Shown: in pieces, positions 22,505 through 28,321 of the stretch | How the letters are laid out: every line of letters starts with the position of its first letter | Numbering within the stretch: position 1 is the first letter of the stretch | Assembly: GCA_036501515.1 (NCBI GenBank) | Contig: DASYAD010000259.1 | Location: forward strand, 1 to 28,321 | Direction: 5' to 3' | Length of the DNA stretch: 28,321 nt | From: Trebonia sp036501515 | GTDB lineage: Bacteria; Actinomycetota; Actinomycetes; Streptosporangiales; Streptosporangiaceae | The notes under the pieces: generated by a model | Database searches by the model: none | What the model saw: the letters and a program-made list of their open reading frames with translations, nothing else | What the model was told of the DNA's origin: nothing | Translations under genes and position numbers: made by a program

Positions 22505-23046
22505 GTGCGGGTCTGGCAGGCGCGACCGCGTATACACGGGGCGGGAACCCTACGGTGCGGGGTGGGCGCGGACCCTGGCGGTGTAGGCCGGGGGAGGGGT
22601 CTGGGGCGGGCGGGGACCTTGAGGGTGCGGAGCGGCGAGTGCGGGACCCTGGAGTGTGCGTTTAGTGGGCTTCCTAGGATATGGAACGGCGGTCGTGATC
22701 CCCGGGTGCAGAGGGAAGGGTGATCAAGGAGATCGTTGGCATGAGCGGCATAACCACTGGCAGAGAAAATGATCTTGGTAATTTTTCGTGGCCTGATACA
22801 TAAGAGTTTCCCTTTAGATAAAAGTTTCCATAACAGCGTCCTAACCTGTGCCAGCAGCCACTCGTGAAGCAGCGACGATGGTTCGCGTCCGTTTGACGGT
22901 GCGGGCGGTGGGGATGCCCCTCGGCTCCGTGGCGGGCGGTGCTGGAGAGCGGAGGCGCTCGGGGGGCGAAGGAGCTAGACGTAAGTGCTCACCTGCCGGC
23001 GGCCACATGACACCGAGTTGCCGCATCGACGACCCGGTAACCCCAA
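22466..23046. other. Gene-free interval with G-rich repeats and an AT-rich patch
   Basis: No convincing gene is present in these 580 bases; short open frames at 22505-22723 and 22848-23090 lack family features and codon bias. The first half holds four loose copies of a motif like GGGACCCTGGNGGTGCG (beginning near 22541, 22567, 22611 and 22641). Around 22766-22850 the base composition turns sharply AT-rich, with two copies of AGTTTCC. The patch could be a promoter region, or a trace of foreign DNA, but I can identify no element. Confidence 0.5.
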
Positions 23047-24225
23047 TCAAAGAGGCGAGGCCGTCACCCGGCGCAGCGCGTCGGGGGTGAGGTCGGCCAG
23101 GGCCGGGTAGCCGTCGACCGCCATGATGAGGTCGGCCTCGGCCAGCAGGGTGCGCAGCACGTGCTCGACGCCGGCCGCGCCGCCGAGGGCGAGACCGTAG
23201 GCGTAGGGGCGGCCGACGCCGACCGCGGTCGCGCCGAGTGCGAGTGCCTTGACGACGTCGGCGCCCGAGCGGATCCCCGAGTCGAACAGGACGGGCTGCC
23301 CGTCCGCCGCCTCCACGACTGCGGGCAGGCAGTCGAGGGCAGGCAGCCCGCCGTTGGCCTGGCGGCCGCCGTGGTTGGAGACGTAGACGGCGTCGGCGCC
23401 GGCGTCGAGGGCGCGCCGCGCGTCGTCCGGGTGGCAGATGCCCTTGAGGATCAGCGGCAGGCTGGTCAGCGAACGCAACCACGGCAGGTCGGCCCAGGTC
23501 AGCGGGTTGCCGAAGATGCCCGCCCAGTGCGCCACGGCGGCCATCGGGTTCTCCTGCGGCGACTGCGCGAGCCGCGACAAGAAGACCGGGTCCGAGGTGT
23601 AGTTGGCCAGGCAGTGGCCCCGCAGCTGCGGGAAGTTGCTGGTCGCCAGGTCGCGGGGACGCCAGCCGGTGATCCAGGTGTCCAGGGTGACCACCAGCGC
23701 CTTGAAGCCCGCCTGCTCGGCCCGGCGCACCAGGCTTTCCGCCAGCTCCCGGTCGGTGGGCGTGTAGAGCTGGAAGAACCCCGGCGTTTCGCCGAGCCGC
23801 GCCGCCACGTCCTCCAGCGGGTCGGCGGACAAGGTGGAGGCGGCCATCGGCACCCCGAGCCTGGCCGCCGCGTCGGCCGCGGCCAGGTCGCCGTGCCCGT
23901 CCTGCGCGCACAGGCCGATGACGCCGATCGGCGCCAGGAACAGCGGGGACGGCAGGCGCAGGCCGAACAGGTCGACCGACAGGTCGCGCTCGATCGCACC
24001 GACCAGCATCCGCGGCATGAGCCCCCACTGGCGGAACGCGGCCACGTTGGCCCGCTGGGTGTGCTCGTCGCCCGCGCCGCCCGCCACGTAGGACAGCACC
24101 GACGGTGACATCGCCGCGGCGGCCCTGGCTTCGAGGTCCGCGAACGACACCGGCAGGCTCGGCACGGTGCCGCCCAGCCCGCCGAGGTAGATCTCCAGCT
24201 GGAAGTCACCGTAGGGCTGGGTCAT
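23047..24225 (-). CDS. Lactate 2-monooxygenase-like FMN-dependent alpha-hydroxy acid oxidase
   Basis: A 392-residue FMN enzyme of the glycolate/lactate oxidase family. It has LILKG (Lys261), the catalytic SNHGGRQ (His285, Arg288), and the FMN-phosphate segments DSGIRSGADV (315-324) and GVGRP (336-340). The length and the LDTWITGWRPRDL stretch match lactate 2-monooxygenase of mycobacteria (about 394 residues) better than lactate oxidase or dehydrogenase; that enzyme turns L-lactate and O2 into acetate, CO2 and water. The ATG at 24225 is chosen because AGAGGAG lies about ten bases upstream; a more upstream start would fall in a repeat array. It lies downstream of the ferritin-like gene on the same strand. 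A different 2-hydroxy acid substrate is possible. Confidence 0.88.
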   Translation of the reverse strand: MTQPYGDFQLEIYLGGLGGTVPSLPVSFADLEARAAAAMSPSVLSYVAGGAGDEHTQRANVAAFRQWGLMPRMLVGAIERDLSVDLFGLRLPSPLFLAPIGVIGLCAQDGHGDLAAADAAARLGVPMAASTLSADPLEDVAARLGETPGFFQLYTPTDRELAESLVRRAEQAGFKALVVTLDTWITGWRPRDLATSNFPQLRGHCLANYTSDPVFLSRLAQSPQENPMAAVAHWAGIFGNPLTWADLPWLRSLTSLPLILKGICHPDDARRALDAGADAVYVSNHGGRQANGGLPALDCLPAVVEAADGQPVLFDSGIRSGADVVKALALGATAVGVGRPYAYGLALGGAAGVEHVLRTLLAEADLIMAVDGYPALADLTPDALRRVTASPL

Positions 24226-24240
24226 CGCTGGGGCTCCTCT

Positions 24241-24320
24241 TCTCGGGAACAGGCGGGTCATCTCAAGAACAGGCGGGTCATCTCAAGAACAGGCGGGTCA
24301 GCTCAAGAACAGGCGGGTCA
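24241..24320. repeat. 20-bp tandem repeat array between two minus-strand genes
   Basis: Four consecutive 20-base units of tctcaagaacaggcgggtca type (24241, 24261, 24281, 24301), almost identical, with a partial fifth unit (gctcaag) at 24321. The partial unit supplies the TGA stop of the ferritin-like gene (24323-24325). The array lies directly upstream of the monooxygenase ribosome site, so length changes would alter the spacer between the two genes. Confidence 0.9.
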
Positions 24321-24322
24321 GC

Positions 24323-25366
24323 TCAAGCGCCGCCGGGCTGCCACTCGAAGCTCGGGCCCGCCGGAGTGCCGCCGGCGGCGCCCGACAGCATGCCGAGCGC
24401 CTGCGTGCGCAGGGACATCATCTGGCCGATGGCCGGCGTCAGCTCACCCGGGGTGCCGTTGAAGGCGGCGTGCAGCGTCTTCAGCATCCCGGTGTAACCG
24501 CGGTTGAAGGCGGCGCAGGCAGCTCGCGCGGCGCTGTCCGGCGGGTAGCCGGCCATCGTCGGGTCGCGCGGCGCGGGGTAGACCGCCGTCTCGTCCACCG
24601 GCAGCGGGTCGCCTTCGTAGACGTAGCGCTGGCTAGCCTTCGGGTCGGCGCTGGCCCCCTGGTTGCGGATGAGGCGGCGGCCGTGCACGATCTCGGCGAA
24701 CCGGTAGTAGTGCGCGACGTCCTCGCCAGCGCCCTCAAGCGGGCTGGCCAGCGTCCCCTCGCCCTGGTCGATGATCAGGTCGACGGCCTGGCAGGCCGAT
24801 GCCACCCCGGTGACCGGGACGGCCCCGGCCAGCACGCTGGGGCCGAGCTGGTGGTGCCGCTTCCCGGTGAACGCCCCGGGCCCGAGCGCGACCAGCATGG
24901 TGCGGATCCGCCGGTAGAACTGGCCGATGGTCAGCGCGTCGACGGTCCCGCTGTCGGCCGGCCCGGAACCGAGTGCCTGCTCCGGCTGCTCGATGCGCAT
25001 GAAGACATCCCTGACCAGCGCGACCGAGAACGGGGCGAGGCCGACCACCAGCCCGTCGTCGACCGTGCCGGGCAGCGGCCCCGGGTAGCGGGGGAGCATC
25101 CGCGGGCTGTCGAGCACGGGCCGGCCGCCGACGGCGTTGAGCAGGTTCGCCGCCAGCGTCAGGTGCAGCATCTCCTCGGCCGCCACCGACCGCAGGATCG
25201 CGGCCACGGCATCGTTGCGGCCGGGAACGAGGGAGTAGAGCGCGTACAGGTACGGCGGGATCACCGCGTGCTCAAGTTCGATGGCGGCCTGCAGCGCGGC
25301 GCGCACCCCGTGGACATCGCCGCGCCGCAGCAGATCGCTGACCTCGGGATGAACGCGGATCACCAC
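24323..25366 (-). CDS. Ferritin-like domain protein, VioB/RebD-type
   Basis: A 347-residue protein with the diiron-type ferritin-like domain found in VioB and iminophenylpyruvate dimer synthases. Probable metal ligands are in AIELEHAVIPPYLYALYS (Glu32, His33), AAEEMLHLTLAANLLNAVGG (Glu64, Glu65, His68) and GEDVAHYYRFAEIVHGRRL. VioB/RebD proper are about 1000 residues; this is the stand-alone domain, common in actinobacteria and of unclear function, though often linked to amino acid-derived pigments or oxidations. The start is GTG at 25366 (or the next GTG at 25363), only 20 bases from the divergent yciO start. No Shine-Dalgarno is evident; a TAGGGT hexamer lies seven bases before the second GTG. 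It probably shares a transcript with the monooxygenase downstream. Confidence 0.82.
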   Translation of the reverse strand: MVIRVHPEVSDLLRRGDVHGVRAALQAAIELEHAVIPPYLYALYSLVPGRNDAVAAILRSVAAEEMLHLTLAANLLNAVGGRPVLDSPRMLPRYPGPLPGTVDDGLVVGLAPFSVALVRDVFMRIEQPEQALGSGPADSGTVDALTIGQFYRRIRTMLVALGPGAFTGKRHHQLGPSVLAGAVPVTGVASACQAVDLIIDQGEGTLASPLEGAGEDVAHYYRFAEIVHGRRLIRNQGASADPKASQRYVYEGDPLPVDETAVYPAPRDPTMAGYPPDSAARAACAAFNRGYTGMLKTLHAAFNGTPGELTPAIGQMMSLRTQALGMLSGAAGGTPAGPSFEWQPGGA

Positions 25367-25374
25367 ACTGACCC

Positions 25375-25380
25375 TACACT
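25375..25380 (+). promoter_or_regulatory. Possible leaderless -10 element of yciO
   Basis: TACACT is followed by GACGAC and then the ATG at 25387, the spacing seen for leaderless starts elsewhere in this window. No ribosome site is present. The match to TATAAT is only four of six, so the call is tentative. Confidence 0.4.
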
Positions 25381-25386
25381 GACGAC

Positions 25387-26007
25387 ATGGCCAGGTACTT
25401 CGACATTCATCCGGCCAATCCGCAGCGCCGTTCGATCGACCAGGTCGCGGACATCGTGCGGGGCGGCGGGGTAATCGCCTATCCGACTGACTCCTGCTAC
25501 GCGCTCGGCTGCCAGCTCGGCAACACCAGCGGCATCGAGCGGATCAGGTCGATCCGGGGCGTCGACGAGAAGCATCACCTCACGCTGGTGTGCCAGGATT
25601 TCGCGCAGCTGGGCCGGTTCGTGCACGTCCCCAACGGGATATTCCGGGCGATCAAGGCGGCGACGCCGGGCCGGTACACGTTCATCCTGGCCGCGACCAA
25701 GGAAGTGCCGCGCCGGCTGCAGCACCCGGGGAAGAAGACCGTGGGCGTGCGCATACCCGACCACGTGGTCACCCAGGCGCTGCTGGCCGAGCTTGGCGAG
25801 CCCCTCGTGTCGAGCACGCTGCTGCTGCCCGGCCAGGAGGACCCGATGACCCAGGGCTGGGAGATCAACGAGGAGCTCGGCCACGTGCTCGACGCGGTGG
25901 TCGACTCGGGTGACTGCGGCACCGAGCCCACCACCGTGATCGACTTCTCCGGCGACGAGCCGGAGATCGTCCGGCGCGGCGCCGGCGACCCGTCCGCCTT
26001 CGAGTAG
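25387..26007 (+). CDS. yciO: YciO family protein (Sua5/YrdC/YciO fold)
   Basis: A 206-residue protein, the same length as E. coli YciO, and similar along the whole chain: it opens FDIHPANPQRRSIDQ, then GGVIAYPTDSCYALGCQLGN (the nucleotide-binding region), PGRYTFILAATKEVPRRLQHP, KTVGVRIPDH and PTTVIDFSGDEPEIVRRGAGD. The fold is that of threonylcarbamoyl-AMP synthases (TsaC/Sua5), which build the t6A tRNA modification. YciO is a paralogue, reported to bind RNA and with weak or no t6A role in E. coli. The basic KEVPRR segment and lack of a Sua5 C-terminal domain fit YciO. It is divergent from the ferritin-like gene and ends three bases before the convergent MarR gene. Confidence 0.88.
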   Translation: MARYFDIHPANPQRRSIDQVADIVRGGGVIAYPTDSCYALGCQLGNTSGIERIRSIRGVDEKHHLTLVCQDFAQLGRFVHVPNGIFRAIKAATPGRYTFILAATKEVPRRLQHPGKKTVGVRIPDHVVTQALLAELGEPLVSSTLLLPGQEDPMTQGWEINEELGHVLDAVVDSGDCGTEPTTVIDFSGDEPEIVRRGAGDPSAFE

Positions 26008-26010
26008 CGG

Positions 26011-26520
26011 TCAGGCCTGGCGGCTGGCCAGCGCGATCCGCTCCACCAGCTGTTCGAGCGTGTCGAGCTCGGCGGGGCTGAGCGCGCAGAAACCGGGCGG
26101 CGGCTCCCGCTTGATCCGCAGCGCGCCCTGCGCCGCCGTCGCGCCCTCGGGGGTGAGCGCCACCAGCTTACGGCGCCGGTCGGCCGGGTCGGTGCGGCGC
26201 TCGGCCAGGCCCCGTTCCTCCAGCTTGTTGACGATCAGGGTGGCGTAGGGCGCGTCAACCTGAACCGCGTCGGCCAGTTCGCTCAGTGACAGCGGGCCCT
26301 CGGTGAGCAGCATCAGCGCCTTGATACGGCCGGTGCCGCGGCCCAGGTTCAGCCCGGCCCGCAGCGCTTCCTTCGACGGGTAGTTGTCGGCCAGGTCGCG
26401 CATCACCGCCCAGACGCGGCCGGCCTGACCGAGGTCGTCCTGGCCGGGGCCGGCGTAACCGGGTCCGGGCTCGGGAGCGAGCCGGGTGCCGCCGTCACCC
26501 GCGGTGGGCGGTCGCGTCAC
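26011..26520 (-). CDS. MarR family transcriptional regulator
   Basis: A 169-residue MarR-type winged-helix regulator. The core is GRIKALMLLTEGPLSLSELADA (helices 2-3), VDAPYATLIVNKLEERGLAERR (recognition helix) and the wing DPADRRRKLVALTPEG. The start is GTG at 26520: GGGAAGGA lies seven to eight bases upstream, whereas the frame open to 26616 has no family match. The start overlaps the stop of the upstream exporter gene by 26 bases, so the two form one operon. MarR proteins usually repress adjacent exporter genes and release DNA on binding a drug or phenolic compound. The natural target is the large inverted repeat at the exporter start (27984-28022), which would make the operon self-regulated. 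Confidence 0.87.
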   Translation of the reverse strand: MTRPPTAGDGGTRLAPEPGPGYAGPGQDDLGQAGRVWAVMRDLADNYPSKEALRAGLNLGRGTGRIKALMLLTEGPLSLSELADAVQVDAPYATLIVNKLEERGLAERRTDPADRRRKLVALTPEGATAAQGALRIKREPPPGFCALSPAELDTLEQLVERIALASRQA

Positions 26521-27997
26521 GGGACTGTCCTTCCCTTTGCGTGGCCGCGTCCTGACCGGGGCGGAGCGGGTCGGGGTCCTCAGGGGTCTCCGGGTTGTCG
26601 GGGTCAAGCATCGCACGGACCCGGCGTGCGGTGCCGAGCGCTCGCCGGGAGGTGGAAGCGTAGCCGACCGCCGCCACCGCGACGCCGCAGGCGCAGAGGA
26701 CCGCCCAGGCGGCGTGGCTGGCGGATGCGAGGCCGGCGTCCGCCGCTCCGGCGACGAGCGAGCCGGTGACGGCCACGCCGATCGCGTTCCCGGTCTGCCT
26801 GCTGGCCGACGCGACCGACGCGGCCACGCCCGCCTGGCTGTTTGGCATGCCCGACACCGCGGTGTTCGAGATGGGCGCGTTGACCAGTCCGAACGCGATG
26901 CCGAAGAGCACGTAGACGCCGAGCAGGTACGCCGTCGAGGTCGTGTCGCTGATCCGCAGCATCAGCGCCGCGGCCACCGCCATCACCAGGCCGGCGATCA
27001 CCAGCGGCAGGCGCGGCCCCCTGCTGCCCACCAGCCGGCCGGAAATCGGGGCGAACAGGCAGATCATCACCGCCATCGGCAGCGTCATCAGGCCGGCCCG
27101 CAAGGCGCTGTAACCGAGCCCTTCCTGCAGGTAGAGAGTGTTGATGAAGAGGAACCCGGCCAGCACGCCGAACGAGAGCACCGCGATCACGCTGGCTCCG
27201 CTGAACGGAAGGCTGCGGAAGAACCGCACCTGGAGCAGCGGCTGCTCGCGGCGGAGTTCGACTAGGACGAGGCTGACGGCCGCGATCACGGCGACCGTGA
27301 AGCTCGCCACGATCAGCGGCGACGCCCACCCGCGGGACGGTCCCTCGATCACGCCGAACGTCAGCGTGCCGAGCATGATGATGATCAGCGACTGGCCCCA
27401 GGGATCGAAGCGGCGGGCGACCGGCGACTTCGACTCGGGCACGAAGAGCTGGGTCAAGACGATGGCGGCGATACCGATCGGAATGTTGATCCAGAAGATC
27501 GCCCGCCAGCTCAGGCTGGTCACCAGCAGGCCGCCGACGACCGGGCCGATCGCGAGGCTGACCCCGAAGACGGCACCCCAGACACCCATCGCCCGCGCGC
27601 GTGCCCGCCGCTCGGTGAAGGTGTTGGTGATGATCGACAGTGCGACCGGGTTGAGCATCGACCCGCCCAGGGCCTGCAGGCAGCGGAAGATGATCAGCAG
27701 CGTCACGCTGGTCGACACGCTGCACAGCAGCGACCCGAGGGTGAACAAGGCCAGGCCGGTCTGGAAGACCCGCCTGCGGCCGAAGCGGTCGGCGGTCGAC
27801 CCGGACGCCATCAGGAAGCTGCCGATCACCAGGGTGTACGCGTCGACCGCCCACTGCAGGCCGCTGAGCGAGGCGTGCAGGTCCTGCCGGATCGAGGGCA
27901 GTGCCACGTTGACGATGGTGGCGTCCGTGCCCACGATCAGCAGGCTCATGCAGCAGATGACGAGGATCAGCCACGGCCGCTGATTGCTTGTAGACAT
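26495..27997 (-). CDS. MFS transporter, DHA2 (EmrB/QacA) drug exporter family
   Basis: A 500-residue, 14-helix major facilitator. Motif D1 (LLIVGTDATIVNVALPSI) in the first helix and motif A (SGSTADRFGRRRVF, about 67-80) mark the DHA2 drug:proton antiporters, as does motif C (GAVFGVSLAIGPVVGG, about 142-157). Such carriers export dyes, antibiotics or metabolites in exchange for protons across the cytoplasmic membrane. A cytosolic tail of about 45 residues (rich in Pro, Asp and Arg) closes the chain. The ATG at 27997 lies inside an inverted repeat and has a TACAAT element six bases upstream, so the mRNA is probably leaderless. The MarR gene follows with overlapping reading frames. The exported substrate cannot be predicted. 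Confidence 0.9.
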   Translation of the reverse strand: MSTSNQRPWLILVICCMSLLIVGTDATIVNVALPSIRQDLHASLSGLQWAVDAYTLVIGSFLMASGSTADRFGRRRVFQTGLALFTLGSLLCSVSTSVTLLIIFRCLQALGGSMLNPVALSIITNTFTERRARARAMGVWGAVFGVSLAIGPVVGGLLVTSLSWRAIFWINIPIGIAAIVLTQLFVPESKSPVARRFDPWGQSLIIIMLGTLTFGVIEGPSRGWASPLIVASFTVAVIAAVSLVLVELRREQPLLQVRFFRSLPFSGASVIAVLSFGVLAGFLFINTLYLQEGLGYSALRAGLMTLPMAVMICLFAPISGRLVGSRGPRLPLVIAGLVMAVAAALMLRISDTTSTAYLLGVYVLFGIAFGLVNAPISNTAVSGMPNSQAGVAASVASASRQTGNAIGVAVTGSLVAGAADAGLASASHAAWAVLCACGVAVAAVGYASTSRRALGTARRVRAMLDPDNPETPEDPDPLRPGQDAATQREGQSRDATAHRG

Positions 27998-28022
27998 ATA
28001 TCTATTGTATGTCTATAAGCAA
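27984..28022. promoter_or_regulatory. 39-bp inverted-repeat operator covering the exporter -10 and start codon
   Basis: Two 15-base arms (TTGCTTGTAGACATA at 27984-27998 and its complement at 28008-28022) pair with a single mismatch, around a 9-base centre. On the minus strand TACAAT (28004-28009) is followed by AGATAT and the exporter ATG (27997-27995), and a TTAACC hexamer 18 bases upstream of the -10 could be the -35. A bound dimer would cover both the -10 and the start codon. The downstream MarR protein is the likely ligand. Confidence 0.8.
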
Positions 28023-28029
28023 ATGCCGG

Positions 28030-28321
28030 TTAACGCAGCCCCAGGTTGGTCGTGCCGTCGAGCAGTTCCCTGGCCATCTCCAGGTGCCCGGTGTGCGCCG
28101 CGGTCTCCTCGATGACGTGCAGGACCACCTCGCTGACGGTGTACGGGCGCTCCTCGCCCGCATGCCGGCCCCGGGCCAGGCCCGACAGCGCGACGCCGGC
28201 CAGGATCTTGTCCGCCTGGTCGGTCATCGAGCGGTAGTAAGCCAGGACATCGGCCGAGGGGCGGTCAAGGGTGAAGGCCATCTCCGGGTCGTACGGCGGC
28301 AGGCCCTCATCCCACGGCAGG
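28030..28321 (-). CDS. DinB/DUF664 family protein, C-terminal part (5' end outside window)
   Basis: The frame is open to the window edge (LPWDEGLPPYDPE precedes the first Met at 28281), so only the last 97 or so residues are seen. The segment ERPYTVSEVVLHVIEETAAHTGHLEMARELLDG is typical of actinobacterial DinB-like four-helix proteins (DUF664); its two His residues fit the metal-binding His of that fold, in EETAAHTGHLE. Members are metal-dependent, often mycothiol-dependent transferases. It lies just upstream of the exporter gene on the same strand, with the 39-bp operator in the gap, so the exporter has its own promoter. Function beyond family is open. Confidence 0.75.
   Translation of the reverse strand, partial: LPWDEGLPPYDPEMAFTLDRPSADVLAYYRSMTDQADKILAGVALSGLARGRHAGEERPYTVSEVVLHVIEETAAHTGHLEMARELLDGTTNLGLR

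Noticed and set aside
24241..24327. Repeat array as a CRISPR candidate
   Set aside because: Units are 20 bases and directly adjacent, with no spacers and no cas genes nearby.

Overview
The window is a high-GC actinobacterial chromosome segment. Coding genes have G/C at almost every third codon position. The gene families point to a filamentous or soil actinomycete: a conservon-type NIT-domain kinase with Roadblock and DUF742 partners, an ECF42-like sigma factor with a DGPF partner, a mycofactocin-type dehydrogenase, an F420-type luciferase-like oxidoreductase, and a PrsW remnant. No rRNA, tRNA, CRISPR array, insertion sequence or phage gene was recognised.

Layout. 1-2889 (+): the tail of an MhpA-like flavin hydroxylase, a decayed KstD-like flavoprotein pseudogene and an intact KstD-like flavoprotein. 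3015-6073 (-): a conservon-like operon of sensor kinase, Roadblock protein and DUF742 protein, with no GTPase (CvnD) gene. 6362-8698 (-) and 8869-12999 (+): a divergent catabolic cluster. The minus arm holds enoyl-CoA hydratase, alpha/beta hydrolase and mycofactocin-type SDR. The plus arm holds an APH-fold kinase, an SDR, an ACAD10/11-type acyl-CoA dehydrogenase and an F420-type LLM oxidoreductase. 12822-13886 (-): an alpha/beta hydrolase overlapping the LLM gene tail to tail. 14183-16498 (-): a double-domain class III CoA-transferase, apparently leaderless. 16581-17470 (+): a broken PrsW protease gene. 17689-19125 (+): 6-phosphogluconate dehydrogenase. 19325-22465 (+): SGNH hydrolase, DGPF/YCII protein and ECF42-like sigma factor. 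22466-23046: no convincing gene. 23047-25366 (-): lactate 2-monooxygenase-like flavoenzyme and VioB-type ferritin-like protein. 25387-26007 (+): YciO. 26011-27997 (-): DHA2 drug exporter followed by its probable MarR regulator. 28030-28321 (-): a partial DinB/DUF664 protein.

How the genes may work together. The divergent cluster at 6.4-13 kb reads as an acyl-CoA degradation module. An APH-fold kinase, an SDR and an ACAD10/11-type dehydrogenase sit side by side, the same set used for 4-hydroxyacyl-CoA breakdown in the levulinate (lva) pathway and, as fusions, in animal ACAD10/11. A crotonase and a CoA-transferase are nearby. This is the best candidate for an unexplored pathway here, but the substrate is inferred.

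Other notable signals: a near-perfect 39-bp inverted repeat covers the -10 and start codon of the leaderless drug exporter; the conservon lacks its GTPase; two genes are clearly decayed; and four unrelated minisatellite-like arrays lie between 20.4 and 24.4 kb, three of them at stop codons and one inside the sigma-factor linker.
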